Shown: positions 48,155 to 59,338, counted from the first letter of the stretch. The stretch: DNA of 64,000 nucleotides from Stutzerimonas chloritidismutans AW-1 (GCF_000495915.1 NZ_AOFQ01000052.1:1-64000); one strand, 5' to 3'. Translations and numbers: made by a program. Notes: a model not told the origin generated them from the letters alone.

Positions 48155-49203
48155 GAGTTATCCCGTTGAAAAGACGTGGCGGGCGTACCGACCTGGCTGA
48201 CCAGATGATTGACCAAGGCTTGCGCCAGCTCGCGAGGGTCACCGCTGTAGGAGCTGTAGCCACCTTCTCGAAGATTGTCCGGCATACTTGAGCAGGCACA
48301 GGAGTCGGCGCGCTGCGTCCAGACCCTGCCACCCTGACGCAGCACATATGCGGCCGCCGCACTGCCGTCGCTGCCCATGCCACTGAAGGCAATGACACCG
48401 CAACGCTGGCCGAACTGCTGGGCCAGATTCAGCATCATCTGGTCGATCGACGGGCTATACGGTTCAGGCCAGCAACGACCGTTCAGGCGGGTGCTGCCAT
48501 CGGACTCGAACCCGAGTTCCTCCCCGATCGGCGCGATGATCACTTCTCCGCAGCGCACCGGCTGGCCAGGGCGCACCTGTTGAACCTGCCACTGACTATG
48601 TCGGCCCACGGCCTGGGACAACGCGGACTCGAAGCTGGCTTCGATATGCTGGGCATAGATGAAACCGACTGGCAGGCCGCCAGGCAGCGCGTCCAGGAAG
48701 GCCTTCACGGCTTCCGGCCCACCGAGCGAAGCCGCCAGCAGCCATACCTGGGTCGCCGCTTCACCGGCATGCAGCGCGCTATCAGCCAGCAGCGGCGGTA
48801 GCGTCAGGCGCTCGGGGCGTTGTCCTTCACCCTGCAGTACGTCCAGACGCGGCCCCACTGCCCGTGATGGGTCACCGATCAGGCGCTTCAGCTTGCTGAA
48901 CAGGCTGCGCTCCCAACGTGGGTAGAACTCCGAATGCCGCTCCGGCGCATGCCCCTCACCGAACAGCACTCGCGTGGTGTCGCGCTCAAGCAACGCATCC
49001 ACAAGAGGCGAATCTTCGGTCTGCGCCAGATCAACCAGCCAGAGATCGGCCTCGGTACTATCCAGGTCTGCCGGCTCGAGGCGCGCCGGGTCATTGTTCA
49101 ATACCACCTGATAGCCACTGCCGGTCAAAGCCTGCTGCAGCACGTGACGCTGCAGAGAGGTGTCGGCGAGTACCGCAATGCGGGCGCAGAGAACGTCAGA
49201 CAT
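48151..49203 (-). CDS. chpB: Pil-Chp methylesterase ChpB (CheB-like)
   Basis: A 350-aa protein with a receiver-like N-terminal part (IAVLADTSLQRHVLQQALTGSGYQVVL..., the acidic pocket not well kept) and a CheB methylesterase domain (about residues 155-340). The catalytic serine is in LLAASLGGPEAVKAFLDALP, the histidine in FIYAQHIEASFE and the aspartate in FSGMGSDGSAAA. It removes methyl groups from PilJ to reset the receptor. Start ATG 49203 overlaps the chpA end. Confidence 0.88.
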   Translation of the reverse strand: MSDVLCARIAVLADTSLQRHVLQQALTGSGYQVVLNNDPARLEPADLDSTEADLWLVDLAQTEDSPLVDALLERDTTRVLFGEGHAPERHSEFYPRWERSLFSKLKRLIGDPSRAVGPRLDVLQGEGQRPERLTLPPLLADSALHAGEAATQVWLLAASLGGPEAVKAFLDALPGGLPVGFIYAQHIEASFESALSQAVGRHSQWQVQQVRPGQPVRCGEVIIAPIGEELGFESDGSTRLNGRCWPEPYSPSIDQMMLNLAQQFGQRCGVIAFSGMGSDGSAAAAYVLRQGGRVWTQRADSCACSSMPDNLREGGYSSYSGDPRELAQALVNHLVSQVGTPATSFQRDNS

Positions 49204-52200
49204 CGGCGTGGACCAAGCGCTGAATGGCCTCGAGCAACACCGATTCCTGATAGGGCTTGCCAAGGTATTCGTTGACGCCGATGGTCAGCGCGCGATCACG
49301 GTGCTTCTCGCCGGTACGCGAGGTGATCATGATGATCGGCAGATCCTTCAAACGCTCGTCGTGGCGAACCAGCGTGGCCACCTCGAAGCCGTCCATGCGC
49401 GGCATCTCGATATCCAGCAGCATGATGTCCGGCTTGCGCTCCTGCAGCTGAGTGATGGCATCCACCCCGTCCTTGGCGGTCAGAACGTTCATGCCATTGC
49501 GCTCCAGCAGACGACTGGTGACCTTGCGCACGGTGACCGAATCGTCAACCACCATGACCAGCGTCGGCCGTTCGGTTTCGACCTCGACCGGCTCCTGCAC
49601 CTGATCGATAAGGCGCGGCTGTTGCAGCTGAATGAGCTGGTGCGCATGGAGCACACGGATGGTCGCCAGCAGGTCCAGAATCACCACGACCCGGCCATCG
49701 CCGAGGATGGTCGCGCCGGAAATGCCATGTACGCCGGCGAACTGCAGCCCAAGGCTCTTCACCACGATTTCACGAGAACCGGCGAGGCTGTCGACCTGTA
49801 CCGCAACGCTGTGCTCTTTCGAGCGCACCAGGATCACCGGCAGCGGCAGGCTCTGTCCCACCAGCTTGGGCTTCTGGCCGTTGTTCAAGAGATCGCCAAG
49901 ATAACGCAGCTCGTAAGCCTGACCGGCATATTCGAAGCGCGGCGCATCCGGCTGGTAATAAGCTTCCAGCTCGTATGGCGAGACACGCACGATACCTTCG
50001 ATGGTATTCAGCGGGATCGCATACAGATCCTCACCGGAATAAACCATCAGCGCGCGGTTCACCGACACTGTGAACGGCAGGCGAATCAGGAAGCGCGTGC
50101 CCTGACCGAGCGTCGACTCAATGCTCATCGATCCGCCGAGCTGCTTCACTTCCGAGTGCACCACGTCCATGCCCACGCCGCGTCCGGAGATCTGCGTGAC
50201 GCGCTCCGCGGTGGAGAACCCGGCTTCGAGGATGAACTGCAGGATTTCATGCTCGGACAGGTCGCTATCGGCGGACATCAGCCCGCGTTCGATCGCCTTG
50301 CGCCGCACCGCGTCCAGATTGATGCCACCACCGTCGTCGGCCAGCGTCAGCACGATATCGCCACCCTCACGGGCCAGATCCAGGCGTATCACGCCCTGCT
50401 CGGGCTTGCCGGCAGCGCGACGACGCTCGACCGGCTCGATGCCATGGTCCACGGCGTTGCGCAGCATGTGCTCCAGCGGCGCGACGATTCGCTCGAGCAC
50501 GCTGCGGTCCATCTCACCGGTGGCATTGCCGACCATGAACTCCACCTGTTTGCCGAGCTCGCCAGCGACCTGCCGCACGATTCTGCGCAGGCGCGGCACC
50601 AGGCGCTCGAAAGGAACCATGCGGGTGCGCATGAGGCCTTCCTGTAGCTCGGTATTGACCCGAGCCTGCTGCAGCAGCAGCGTTTCAGCGTCGCGATTAC
50701 GCGCAGCCAGCGTTTCCTTCAGATCGAGCAAGTCAGACGCTGACTCGAACAGTGCACGCGAAAGCTGTTGCAGCTGCGAATGGCGGTCCATTTCCAGCGG
50801 GTCGAAATCGTCATAGCCGGCGCGCTCGGCTTCAGCCTGGTAACGGCTGAGAATCTGCGCCTGGGTTTCGGTATCCAATCGGCGCAGCTGGTCGCGCACC
50901 CGCTCGATGGTCGCTTCCATCTCGCCAAGGGTGAAGCCGACGTCGCTGACCTGCTGCTCGACTCGGCCGCGGAAGATCGATGTTTCGCCCGCCAGGTTGA
51001 CCAGACCCTCCAGCAGTTCTGCGGGAACCTTGACCAGCTCCTGCGGTGCCCGCCGCGCAGCGGCTTCCTGAGCGGCCAGCTGTGCGCGTCGAATGAATGG
51101 CAGCACCTTCGCCGGGCTGGTACTCGGCTTCGGCAAGGTACTGGCCGCGACGATCGGTTGTTCCAGAGCCACCGGCTCGCGCGGCAACTCTGGCTCGAGC
51201 TCCGGCGACTCAGGTTGCGAAGCGTCGCCTCCGTCGCTCGCCAGGCCCGCCCGAAGCAACTCGACATCCTTCAGCAGCGCGTCGTAGCCGTGCTGCACAT
51301 CGAGAAACAGGCTATCCGGCCAGGGGGCGCCCTGCTGCTGCGCCTCGCTCAACCGCTGCTCCAGATCGTGGGCCATGTTGCCCAGTGCGGTCTGCCCAGC
51401 CAGCCGCGCACCGCCTTTCAGCGTGTGCAGCACACGGAGCATGTCAGCCAACGGAGCGGCATCCTCACGGCCGGCATCCCAGCGACCGAGCGCTGATTCC
51501 ATTTCCTCCAGAAGGTCGTCAGCTTCCTCGACAAAGATGTCGAGAATTTCGGCTTCGGCAGACTGCTGCGCATCTTCCTGAGCGGCCTTCAGCGACACGC
51601 TGCTGGGAATGCTCAGTTGCTCATCGGGGTTGTTGCGAAAGTGGCGAATCGTCTCGATCAGCGCATCGCCCGATGGCACCGGTTGATGGGCCCGCACCGC
51701 CTCGAGCATTTCCGCCAGGCGGTCCTGGCAGGCCTGCAGAAGGCCGAACAATTCCGGGCTGGCCCGGTAGCTACCGGCGCACAGGCCTTCGTAAAGAAAC
51801 TCGAGTTCGTGGGAGAGATCACCGATTTCACGGATATCGGCCATCCGGGCCCCGCCCTTGAGGGTATGCAGATCGCGCTGCAATGCCTCAAGTTCGAAGC
51901 TGTTGTCGACATCCGACATCCAGCGTTGCAAACCACCCGCAGCGCTCTCGATGAGGTCGAAACCCTCCTCGAGGAAGATCTCCACTAATTCGGGATCGCG
52001 CTCGACTGTGTCGTGCTCCTCGGCGGCCGGCACAGCTTCGAACGCTTCCGGCACCTCATCCAGCTCGGGAAGGCTGAGGTCGATCTCATCCAACTCTTCG
52101 CTGAACGGGATATCCGAAGCGCGGCTATCGTCCGCTGCAGTTTCGTTGTCGCCTTCATCCGCCTCGGCAGAAGTCTCATCGACATCGAGCAGCGGCAAAT

Positions 52201-55200
52201 CAAACGCATCGGCGCTCAGCGGCTCATCCAGCGATTGAGCAGGATCGTTCTCCGGTCGGATCAGGTCAGGACCCGCATCCGTCTCGAGTAGGGAAGCATC
52301 AGTCGAATCAACGCCGTCGAATGCCGGCAGGGCACCCTGACGGAAGGCTTTCATCGACTCGATGAGTGCATCAGCACTGCTCATCGGCATCTCGCCCTGC
52401 AGCTGCTCGAGCTGCAGCGCCAGATGATCGTGGCTACGCTGCAACAGCGCTGCAAGCGGGGCGGAATGGACGTAGCGGCCGTCGGAGAGCCCCTCGTAAA
52501 GCGACTCCAGCTCATGGGCCAGGTCGCCGATCGGACGGATTGCTGCCATCCGGGCGCCGCCCTTGAGGGTGTGAAGGTCGCGCAGCAGAGCCGAGAGCGC
52601 CATCTGGTTCGCCGGATCAGCGAGCCAGCGATCAAGCGCATGGCCGGCGCTTTCCATAAGGTCGACGGCTTCGTCGAGAAAGATCTCAACCATTTCGTGA
52701 TCGAGATCGTCCTGCGCCTCGTCTTGCGGGGCTTCTTCTTCGGGCCAGACTTCGGCTTCGGCTTCGGCTTCGGCTGGCAATTCTGTCAGCGAAATCTCGC
52801 CAGGAGCAGCAACCGGCACGGGGTCGCCCGGCTGCTCCAGAACCAATGGATCAATGGCTTCGGCGAGCAATGCTTCGAGCCGCGCCACCAACTCCGACTG
52901 CTCACTCACCTGCAGCGCGGCAGCTACCTGATCCATCATGCCGACCAACGCTTCATGGCCCTGCTCGACGTCGTCGAAGAAGCGCTCGCTGACAGCCAGT
53001 CGCCCCTCCTCAACCACCGCGTACAAACGCAGCAGCACCTGGCACAACGCCTCCATCTGCGGCAGGTCGGCCATCTTCGCGCCCTGTCCGAGCGTGGTCA
53101 GCTCCTGCAGCAGAGCGGAGAGTTCCTGACGCTCGGCAGGATGCTCGCGCCAGCTGCGCAGCAAATCTTCAGCATCCAGCAGGATGTCCATGCCTTCAGA
53201 GAGGAACAGCGCGATCACGCTCGGATCGCGGGCCTCACCAGCATCGTTATGCTGGCGGGCGCCGGCTTCGACCAATCTGGCCTGATGCAGGGCGTGCACC
53301 TTGGCCAGGAACTCCGGGGCGCCTTCTATCGGCGCCAACGGTTCATGATCGAGATTGGCCAGCCCCTGGCGTAACAACAGCTCGGCCTCATGCAGCAGCT
53401 CGGCTTCGGCCAGATCCATCTGGATCAGGTTGGTCTTGAATTCCTTGACCATCTTCTCCAGAGGCGTTGCGATTTCCGCCACCGGCAGGATGCCGGCCAT
53501 GTGCGCACTACCCTTGAGCGTGTGCAAGGCACGTTGCAGTGCATCGGTCACCGGCTGCGGCAGGCGCTGGGCGCAATCGGCGAGAAAACTGACCAGCGTG
53601 GTCAGATGCGATTCGGCCTCGTTGCGAAAAATTTCCAGCAACTGGGGGTCCAGTGCGTCGTCATCGTCTTGCGGCGCCGCGGACGGGGCAGGCTCGTCCG
53701 CAATCGCAGCAGGCGTCTCAGCAGGCTGCGAAAGTACCACTGACTGCCCCTTGGCCAGGGCATGCGCTGCTGCCGCAAGGTGATCGACGTCATCACGCTG
53801 GCGCTGGGCCTTGGCTGCGAACTCATCGACGAGGGCCGGCATCAGCGCAACGACATCGCACACGACCTGCCTCACCGAGTCGGTCGGCTGGATGCTGCGA
53901 TCGAGAACCCGATTGAGCAGGTTCTCGATGGACCACGCCAACTCGCCGATGACCAGTGCACGCACCATCCGCCCACTGCCCTTGAGCGTGTGGAATGCAC
54001 GTCGCACTTCGCCTAGGGCATCCTTGTTGTCACTGTCGGCAAGCCAGAGTGGCAACTGCTCGCCAATCGCCTCCAGAACTTCTGCCGCTTCCTCGATGAA
54101 GACTTCCAGCAGGTCCTCGTCGACCGGTTCTTCGTCGGCAGGAGGCGGCAGGAGGCTAGGCGGTACATCCTGAGCAGGGGGGTTGATGGCTGCGACCGGC
54201 GCCGCCATGACTTCCTCAAGGCTGAGTACAGGCTCGACTTCGACCTGCAGGCTTTCAGGTTCGGAATAATCTGGCAGGCTCACTTCCGGAAGATCGAGCT
54301 CGGCGACCTGCGCATCGCTCCATTCGCTCAGGTCCGACTCATCTTCAAGTGAGTCTGGAGGCGTTTCGGACGCCAGTATCTCTTCTGGCAGGTTGAAAAT
54401 GATTTCTTCATCGCCGGACAGGTCTTCCAGCGTCCACTCGCTTTCCTCGGCCTCCGCCGCGATCTCCGCATCATGGCTCTCGAGTGGCGCTTGCGCCTCG
54501 CTCAAGAAATCAGGGTCCATCGGTGCCGGAGATTCTTCCTGATCGACCGCAACGGAGTCGAATGCATCCAGACTTGCGTCCGGCTCCTCAGGCAGCACTT
54601 CGATCTCGTCCAGCGGATCGGCGAATTCGTTCTCGACCGCCGCGACCTTCATCGGAGCACTTGCAACTCCAAGCGAGTAGCCGAGGTTCTGCAGGCTTTC
54701 TTCGGCCACATCCAGAATCAGATCGCCCTGGGTGCCGCAATCCTCGGACAGTCGCTCGAGGTAATACTCGACGCTGGTGATCGCGTCAGCCAGGGTATCC
54801 AGGCTCTGCCAGTCCGGCACGGCCTGTCGCGCCAGAAGCTGATCCTGGATGTAGCCATTGCAGGCTTGCAGCAGGGACGCAGCACGCTCCAGGGGAATCA
54901 TCGCCAAGCCGCCGCGAACCTGAGTGAGCAGATCCGGCACCCGAGCCAGATGCTCGTGGTTCCATTGCGAGGCAATGAATTCGATGATTGCGTCCTTTGC
55001 CTGCTCCAGCCCGTTACGCGCTTCGCGAATGACCAACTGGTGAATCTGGGCAACATCGGTGGTCGGCAGGTGGCTTGCTTCGCTGCGCTCCTCCGCGGGA
55101 CCGCCGACCATGCCGGCCAACGTAGCCTCGACATAGAGCAACGCACCGGCGATATCCATCAGGATGGCGTCGTCGGGCGCCTGCTGCCCCTGCGCTACGG

Positions 55201-56350
55201 ACTGGACGAGGACGATCTGATCGAGAATGATCTTGCGCGGTTGAGCGAAGCCGAGCACTGCCAATGTATCGGCGATCTGCTTGAGCGGGACCTCGAGGCT
55301 GGACAACTCGGCAATGACCTTGCGATCGCTGCGCACGAACAGGTCAAGGCTGTCCTTAACCCGCACCAGCTCTTCACAAAGGGCAGCGACCACCGAGCGC
55401 ATCGCGCCACGGTCGGGACCAGCCAGCTGAGCACGCTCCTGATCGACCACGGCGCTGTCCGGCAGCGCTTCGTCGAGGCGGTAAAGCTGCTTTAACGCCT
55501 GGATACGGGGCGTCTGCCCCGGCGCCTTGGCGACGTAGAAGAGCAGGTTCTTGATCAGCTCATCGGGCGCAGCCTGATTTAGGCCATCAGCGCCTTCCTC
55601 GACCAACCGCTTGAGCTGCTTGTCTACCTGTCGCAACAAGGTGCGGACGGAGGTGCCGTTGCTCACGCCGCCACTGGCCAGACCTTCGACCATGCCCGAG
55701 GCGATCTGCCATAGCGCCGCCAGTGGCGCATCCTTGCAGAGCATTTCCAGGCGGGCGAATACCCGCGCCATGTAGCCGAGATTGGTCGGCAGGTCCTGGT
55801 TGCGAATCACCCCAACCAGCGCAACCTGCAGCATCTGGCGCAGCTTGCGCAGCAGGGCCGGCAGCTCGTTGGTACGCAGACGCTCGACCGACTCCTGGGA
55901 AAGCGCCGGCGTGCGTCCGGACAGGTCGGGTGAAAATAGGCTGGTTTCAGAAAGCAGCTTTTCACCGCGAGCGGCGCGCAGGTCGTTAAGCAGCGGCAGC
56001 ACCACCATCGGCAGGTCGCGGCGCGCACTCTGAATGCGGTCCAGATAGGCAGGCAGCTGCAGGATGGCCTGCATCATCACCTCGAGCGCCTCGCCCTGAT
56101 TGGCCACCCGCTCGTCGAGCAGGGCCCGCGCCAGCTGCTCCATTTCCTCGGCGAGCAATGCTGCACCGAAGAACTCCACCATCTGCAGAGTGCCGTGGAC
56201 CTGATGCACATAGGTCAGGCAAAAGCGCATCCGGGTCGAGTCCTGTGGGTTCTCGACGAACGCCTCCAGGGCCTGACGCGCCTGCTTAAGCGTCTCGGCA
56301 ATCTCGCCTTTCACCCACTCCAGGGCGACATAATCGTGCCGATCACCCAT
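49196..56350 (-). CDS. chpA: Pil-Chp hybrid sensor kinase ChpA (CheA-like, multiple Hpt domains)
   Basis: The 2384-aa kinase is the signalling hub for type IV pili. Phosphotransfer sites read as H52 (VHGTLQM), H787 (HTLKGSGRM), H943 (HTLKGSAHM), T1085 (TTLGQGAKM, threonine in place of His), H1260, H1495 (both HTLKGGARM) and H1642 (HTLKGGARL). An acidic linker covers about 590-760. The CheA-type dimer/ATPase region (about 1680-2010: LEHMLRNAVDHGIE, GRGVGMDVVHSEVKQLGG), a CheW domain and a C-terminal receiver (about 2260-2384, phospho-Asp about 2313 in MLLDIEMPRMDGF) follow. This matches P. aeruginosa ChpA in plan (six Hpt plus variant domains). ATG 56350 has GGAG upstream; the stop overlaps chpB. 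Confidence 0.95.
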   Translation of the reverse strand: MGDRHDYVALEWVKGEIAETLKQARQALEAFVENPQDSTRMRFCLTYVHQVHGTLQMVEFFGAALLAEEMEQLARALLDERVANQGEALEVMMQAILQLPAYLDRIQSARRDLPMVVLPLLNDLRAARGEKLLSETSLFSPDLSGRTPALSQESVERLRTNELPALLRKLRQMLQVALVGVIRNQDLPTNLGYMARVFARLEMLCKDAPLAALWQIASGMVEGLASGGVSNGTSVRTLLRQVDKQLKRLVEEGADGLNQAAPDELIKNLLFYVAKAPGQTPRIQALKQLYRLDEALPDSAVVDQERAQLAGPDRGAMRSVVAALCEELVRVKDSLDLFVRSDRKVIAELSSLEVPLKQIADTLAVLGFAQPRKIILDQIVLVQSVAQGQQAPDDAILMDIAGALLYVEATLAGMVGGPAEERSEASHLPTTDVAQIHQLVIREARNGLEQAKDAIIEFIASQWNHEHLARVPDLLTQVRGGLAMIPLERAASLLQACNGYIQDQLLARQAVPDWQSLDTLADAITSVEYYLERLSEDCGTQGDLILDVAEESLQNLGYSLGVASAPMKVAAVENEFADPLDEIEVLPEEPDASLDAFDSVAVDQEESPAPMDPDFLSEAQAPLESHDAEIAAEAEESEWTLEDLSGDEEIIFNLPEEILASETPPDSLEDESDLSEWSDAQVAELDLPEVSLPDYSEPESLQVEVEPVLSLEEVMAAPVAAINPPAQDVPPSLLPPPADEEPVDEDLLEVFIEEAAEVLEAIGEQLPLWLADSDNKDALGEVRRAFHTLKGSGRMVRALVIGELAWSIENLLNRVLDRSIQPTDSVRQVVCDVVALMPALVDEFAAKAQRQRDDVDHLAAAAHALAKGQSVVLSQPAETPAAIADEPAPSAAPQDDDDALDPQLLEIFRNEAESHLTTLVSFLADCAQRLPQPVTDALQRALHTLKGSAHMAGILPVAEIATPLEKMVKEFKTNLIQMDLAEAELLHEAELLLRQGLANLDHEPLAPIEGAPEFLAKVHALHQARLVEAGARQHNDAGEARDPSVIALFLSEGMDILLDAEDLLRSWREHPAERQELSALLQELTTLGQGAKMADLPQMEALCQVLLRLYAVVEEGRLAVSERFFDDVEQGHEALVGMMDQVAAALQVSEQSELVARLEALLAEAIDPLVLEQPGDPVPVAAPGEISLTELPAEAEAEAEVWPEEEAPQDEAQDDLDHEMVEIFLDEAVDLMESAGHALDRWLADPANQMALSALLRDLHTLKGGARMAAIRPIGDLAHELESLYEGLSDGRYVHSAPLAALLQRSHDHLALQLEQLQGEMPMSSADALIESMKAFRQGALPAFDGVDSTDASLLETDAGPDLIRPENDPAQSLDEPLSADAFDLPLLDVDETSAEADEGDNETAADDSRASDIPFSEELDEIDLSLPELDEVPEAFEAVPAAEEHDTVERDPELVEIFLEEGFDLIESAAGGLQRWMSDVDNSFELEALQRDLHTLKGGARMADIREIGDLSHELEFLYEGLCAGSYRASPELFGLLQACQDRLAEMLEAVRAHQPVPSGDALIETIRHFRNNPDEQLSIPSSVSLKAAQEDAQQSAEAEILDIFVEEADDLLEEMESALGRWDAGREDAAPLADMLRVLHTLKGGARLAGQTALGNMAHDLEQRLSEAQQQGAPWPDSLFLDVQHGYDALLKDVELLRAGLASDGGDASQPESPELEPELPREPVALEQPIVAASTLPKPSTSPAKVLPFIRRAQLAAQEAAARRAPQELVKVPAELLEGLVNLAGETSIFRGRVEQQVSDVGFTLGEMEATIERVRDQLRRLDTETQAQILSRYQAEAERAGYDDFDPLEMDRHSQLQQLSRALFESASDLLDLKETLAARNRDAETLLLQQARVNTELQEGLMRTRMVPFERLVPRLRRIVRQVAGELGKQVEFMVGNATGEMDRSVLERIVAPLEHMLRNAVDHGIEPVERRRAAGKPEQGVIRLDLAREGGDIVLTLADDGGGINLDAVRRKAIERGLMSADSDLSEHEILQFILEAGFSTAERVTQISGRGVGMDVVHSEVKQLGGSMSIESTLGQGTRFLIRLPFTVSVNRALMVYSGEDLYAIPLNTIEGIVRVSPYELEAYYQPDAPRFEYAGQAYELRYLGDLLNNGQKPKLVGQSLPLPVILVRSKEHSVAVQVDSLAGSREIVVKSLGLQFAGVHGISGATILGDGRVVVILDLLATIRVLHAHQLIQLQQPRLIDQVQEPVEVETERPTLVMVVDDSVTVRKVTSRLLERNGMNVLTAKDGVDAITQLQERKPDIMLLDIEMPRMDGFEVATLVRHDERLKDLPIIMITSRTGEKHRDRALTIGVNEYLGKPYQESVLLEAIQRLVHADV

Positions 56351-56361
56351 AGCGACTCCGC

Positions 56362-57252
56362 TCATAAACTTTTCCGGGTAAAAGCCAGAACCTGATCGTT
56401 GGCCACCGGAAGCAATCCCGGATGCTGCCAACCGACCACTTCACCTACACCGATCACCAACAATCCCCCCGGAGCCAGGCAATCTGCCAGGCGATTGAGG
56501 ATTTCTCGGCGACGCCAGCGGCGGAAATAGATCAGCAGGTTCTGACAGAAAATAACGTCCATGCTGGAAACGGGCGAGTTCGCCAGTTCCAGCACATTGA
56601 GCCTTGCAAAGCACACACGTGCGGCCAGGCCGGGAATCACTTGAAAACGATCATCGGATAGCGACAGGAAATAACGCTCACGCAACGCCGGTTCGACCTG
56701 CTCCAGCTTGCGCGCGCTGTAGACCGCTGTTCGGGACTTGGCCAGCGCGCTCAGACTGATATCCGTACCGGTGACCCCGAAGCTGCCGTCGAATTCGCGT
56801 CCCGCCAGCGCCTCGGCGGTGGCCATGGCTAGCGAGTACGTCTCTTCACCACTTGCGCAACCCACGCTCCACAGCGCCAGGGGTCGCTTGATCGACTCCT
56901 GCTCCAGACGCTGGCGCAAGTAGGTTTCGAGCAGATCAAAAGAAGCGGGATGACGGAAGAAACGTGTTTCCTGAACGGTCAGCCTGTCCATGAGGGTCGA
57001 CCACTCGACAGCACCACGGGGGCCGGAGGTGACCTGCCGATAGTAGCTGGCATAGTCGGGAGCACCGACCTCGCGCATGCGAGCGCTCAGATTGGTCTGC
57101 AGGAAGCTGCGCCTGCGTTCGCTGACGACCATGCCGGAGCGCTCTTCGAGGAGCGTCTGCCAGTCATGGAATTCCGCCGGCGACATATCGGCCAAGGGCT
57201 CCAATGCCCAGTCAAACCTCGGCTGCATGCCCTGCCCCTCGCTCATGATCAT
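56362..57252 (-). CDS. pilK: Pil-Chp methyltransferase PilK (CheR-like)
   Basis: The 296-aa CheR-family enzyme methylates glutamates of the receptor PilJ using SAM. The N-terminal helical domain (EFHDWQTLLEERSGMVVSERRRSFLQTNLSARM) precedes the MTase fold (LALWSVGCASGEETYSLAMA, VTGTDISLSALAKSR, VIFCQNLLIYFRRWRRREIL, APGGLLVIGVGE). Three in-frame ATGs near the start (57252, 57246, 57228) make the exact N-terminus uncertain. It lies between pilJ and chpA, almost touching chpA. Confidence 0.92.
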   Translation of the reverse strand: MIMSEGQGMQPRFDWALEPLADMSPAEFHDWQTLLEERSGMVVSERRRSFLQTNLSARMREVGAPDYASYYRQVTSGPRGAVEWSTLMDRLTVQETRFFRHPASFDLLETYLRQRLEQESIKRPLALWSVGCASGEETYSLAMATAEALAGREFDGSFGVTGTDISLSALAKSRTAVYSARKLEQVEPALRERYFLSLSDDRFQVIPGLAARVCFARLNVLELANSPVSSMDVIFCQNLLIYFRRWRRREILNRLADCLAPGGLLVIGVGEVVGWQHPGLLPVANDQVLAFTRKSL

Positions 57253-57289
57253 CGGCGGCAGCCATCAGATGACTGCCGCACTGCTCAAG

Positions 57290-59338
57290 TCAGGCCTGAT
57301 CCGGAGCATCCGGCAGGGTAAAGCCGGAAACGGAATGGCGCATCTCGTTGGCCATCTTGGCCAAATTACCGATGCTCTTGGCCGTAGCGGTGGTACCCGA
57401 CGAGGTCTGCGAGGTGATCTCCTGGATCACGTTCATGGTGTTGGAGATGTGGCCGGCCGAAGAAGCCTGCTGGCGTGCCGCGTTGGAGATGTTCTGGATC
57501 AGCGCCGCAAGCGTCTTCGATACCTTCTCGATCTCTTCCAGTGCCACACCGGCGTCCTGCGCCAGACGCGCACCGCGCACCACTTCGGAGGTGGTCTGCT
57601 CCATCGAGATGACCGCCTCGTTGGTGTCGGTCTGAATGGTCTTTACCAGTGCCTCGATCTGCTTGGTCGCCGCGGAAGAGCGTTCAGCCAGGCGCTGTAC
57701 TTCGTCCGCTACCACGGCGAAGCCGCGGCCTGCGTCGCCCGCCATGGATGCCTGGATCGCCGCGTTGAGTGCAAGGATGTTGGTCTGGTCGGCAATGTCG
57801 TTAATCAGGCTGACGATGTCACCGATCTCCTGGGACGACTCACCGAGACGCTTGATCCGCTTGGACGTGTCCTGGATCTGCTCGCGAATGTTGTCCATGC
57901 CGGTGATGGTGTTGTGCACCACCTCGTTGCCCTTGTTGGCAATGGCTACCGAACGTTCTGCTACCGCCGAGGATTCCGCGGCGTTGGCCGATACCTGGTC
58001 AATGGAAACCGCCATTTCGTTGATTGCAGCAGAAGCACCGGCAATTTCCTGGGCCTGGTGTTCGGAGGCCTCGGCGAGGTGCATTGCAGTCGCCTGGGTT
58101 TCCTGCGCAGCGCCCGATACCTGAACAGCGGTCTGGTTGATGGTGGCTACCAGTTCGCGCAGCTGGTCGATGGAGTAGTTGATCGAGTCGGCAATCGCAC
58201 CGGTGAAGTCTTCGGTAACGGTCGCGGCCACCGTCAGGTCACCGTCTGCAAGGTCGCCGATTTCATCGAGCAGTCGCAGAATCGCAGCCTGGTTACGCTC
58301 GTTCTTCTCAGCGGTTTCGCTCAGGCGGCGGCGTGCTTCCTGAACCATTACCAGACCAATCAGGATGATCGAGGCCAGCGCAATGGCGCCCAGCACGTAA
58401 CCGAGGATGGTGTTGAGATAACGGGCATCGGCGCGGCTCTGTAGGCCTTGCGACAGCGCGGAGGTCTTGTCGAGCAGGGTCTGCGAAACCTCGAAGATGC
58501 TGTTAGCCGACTCGCGCACCTGGAACAGTTCAGGCGACGTTTCGAGAATTTCGTCCACCGATCCGGATACGAACTGGAAGAGCTCAGCGATCTCCGAGAG
58601 ACGATCCAGCGCCTCTTCGTCGGCCACCGCAGTGATGCCCATGGCGACGTTGCCTTCGATCATCGCATTCAGGACTCGACCGAACAGACTGGCATCACGA
58701 CCGAACATATCGGCCGCCTGTACCGAGTCCTGGTCACCGGACAGCACCTTGTTCACCGAACCGAGGATACGCTCGGCCAGCAGCGACTGGCGCTGGGCAA
58801 CCGAAACCTGAGCTGCTGGCGCACCACTTTCCAGCAGGATGTCGACGACCTCCTCGTACTCGACCTGGAGCTGAGGGATGGTTTCAGCGAGGGTGCTGGC
58901 TACCTGGTGGAGCGACAGGACAGTCTGCTCACTGGCCAGGATGGCGTCGGTATCGCGACGCAGCGTGTTCCAGTCCTGCTCCACCGCGTTGACTTCATCG
59001 CGCAACGATTCGGGAACCGCCGGCAGACCGATGTCCTCGTTTCCTTGCGAGAGATAGGCCCAGCGCTGGTTGAACTCGTTCCGGGCCTGCTTCAGAGACG
59101 CGAACGCCTCCTGCGTGCCGGTCGCCGCTTCCACGGCATCCTTGGCGATCTGCTGGGACAGTACGCGCAGCTCTCCAGCGTGAGCGATGTATTCGTTATC
59201 GTGATCGGCCTGAGTGTTGACGTACGCGAAGTTCGCGAACAGCAGCACGATCGATACGATCAGCACGATAAACAAACCGGTGGTCAGCGTATTGCTGCGC
59301 ACCCCGCTCAACAAAGCATTAGCATTCATTTTGATCAT
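57290..59338 (-). CDS. pilJ: Type IV pilus methyl-accepting chemoreceptor PilJ
   Basis: The 682-aa receptor, equal in length to P. aeruginosa PilJ as I recall it, has transmembrane helix 1 ([20 protein letters not shown], about residues 21-40), a periplasmic sensor region with two related halves (about 45-315), transmembrane helix 2 ([19 protein letters not shown]), a HAMP domain and a long cytoplasmic coiled coil. Its tip reads [21 protein letters not shown]. It senses pilus-surface contact and drives ChpA. Start ATG 59338 ([14 protein letters not shown]) is preceded by GCCGGATA. Confidence 0.95.
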   Translation of the reverse strand: MIKMNANALLSGVRSNTLTTGLFIVLIVSIVLLFANFAYVNTQADHDNEYIAHAGELRVLSQQIAKDAVEAATGTQEAFASLKQARNEFNQRWAYLSQGNEDIGLPAVPESLRDEVNAVEQDWNTLRRDTDAILASEQTVLSLHQVASTLAETIPQLQVEYEEVVDILLESGAPAAQVSVAQRQSLLAERILGSVNKVLSGDQDSVQAADMFGRDASLFGRVLNAMIEGNVAMGITAVADEEALDRLSEIAELFQFVSGSVDEILETSPELFQVRESANSIFEVSQTLLDKTSALSQGLQSRADARYLNTILGYVLGAIALASIILIGLVMVQEARRRLSETAEKNERNQAAILRLLDEIGDLADGDLTVAATVTEDFTGAIADSINYSIDQLRELVATINQTAVQVSGAAQETQATAMHLAEASEHQAQEIAGASAAINEMAVSIDQVSANAAESSAVAERSVAIANKGNEVVHNTITGMDNIREQIQDTSKRIKRLGESSQEIGDIVSLINDIADQTNILALNAAIQASMAGDAGRGFAVVADEVQRLAERSSAATKQIEALVKTIQTDTNEAVISMEQTTSEVVRGARLAQDAGVALEEIEKVSKTLAALIQNISNAARQQASSAGHISNTMNVIQEITSQTSSGTTATAKSIGNLAKMANEMRHSVSGFTLPDAPDQA

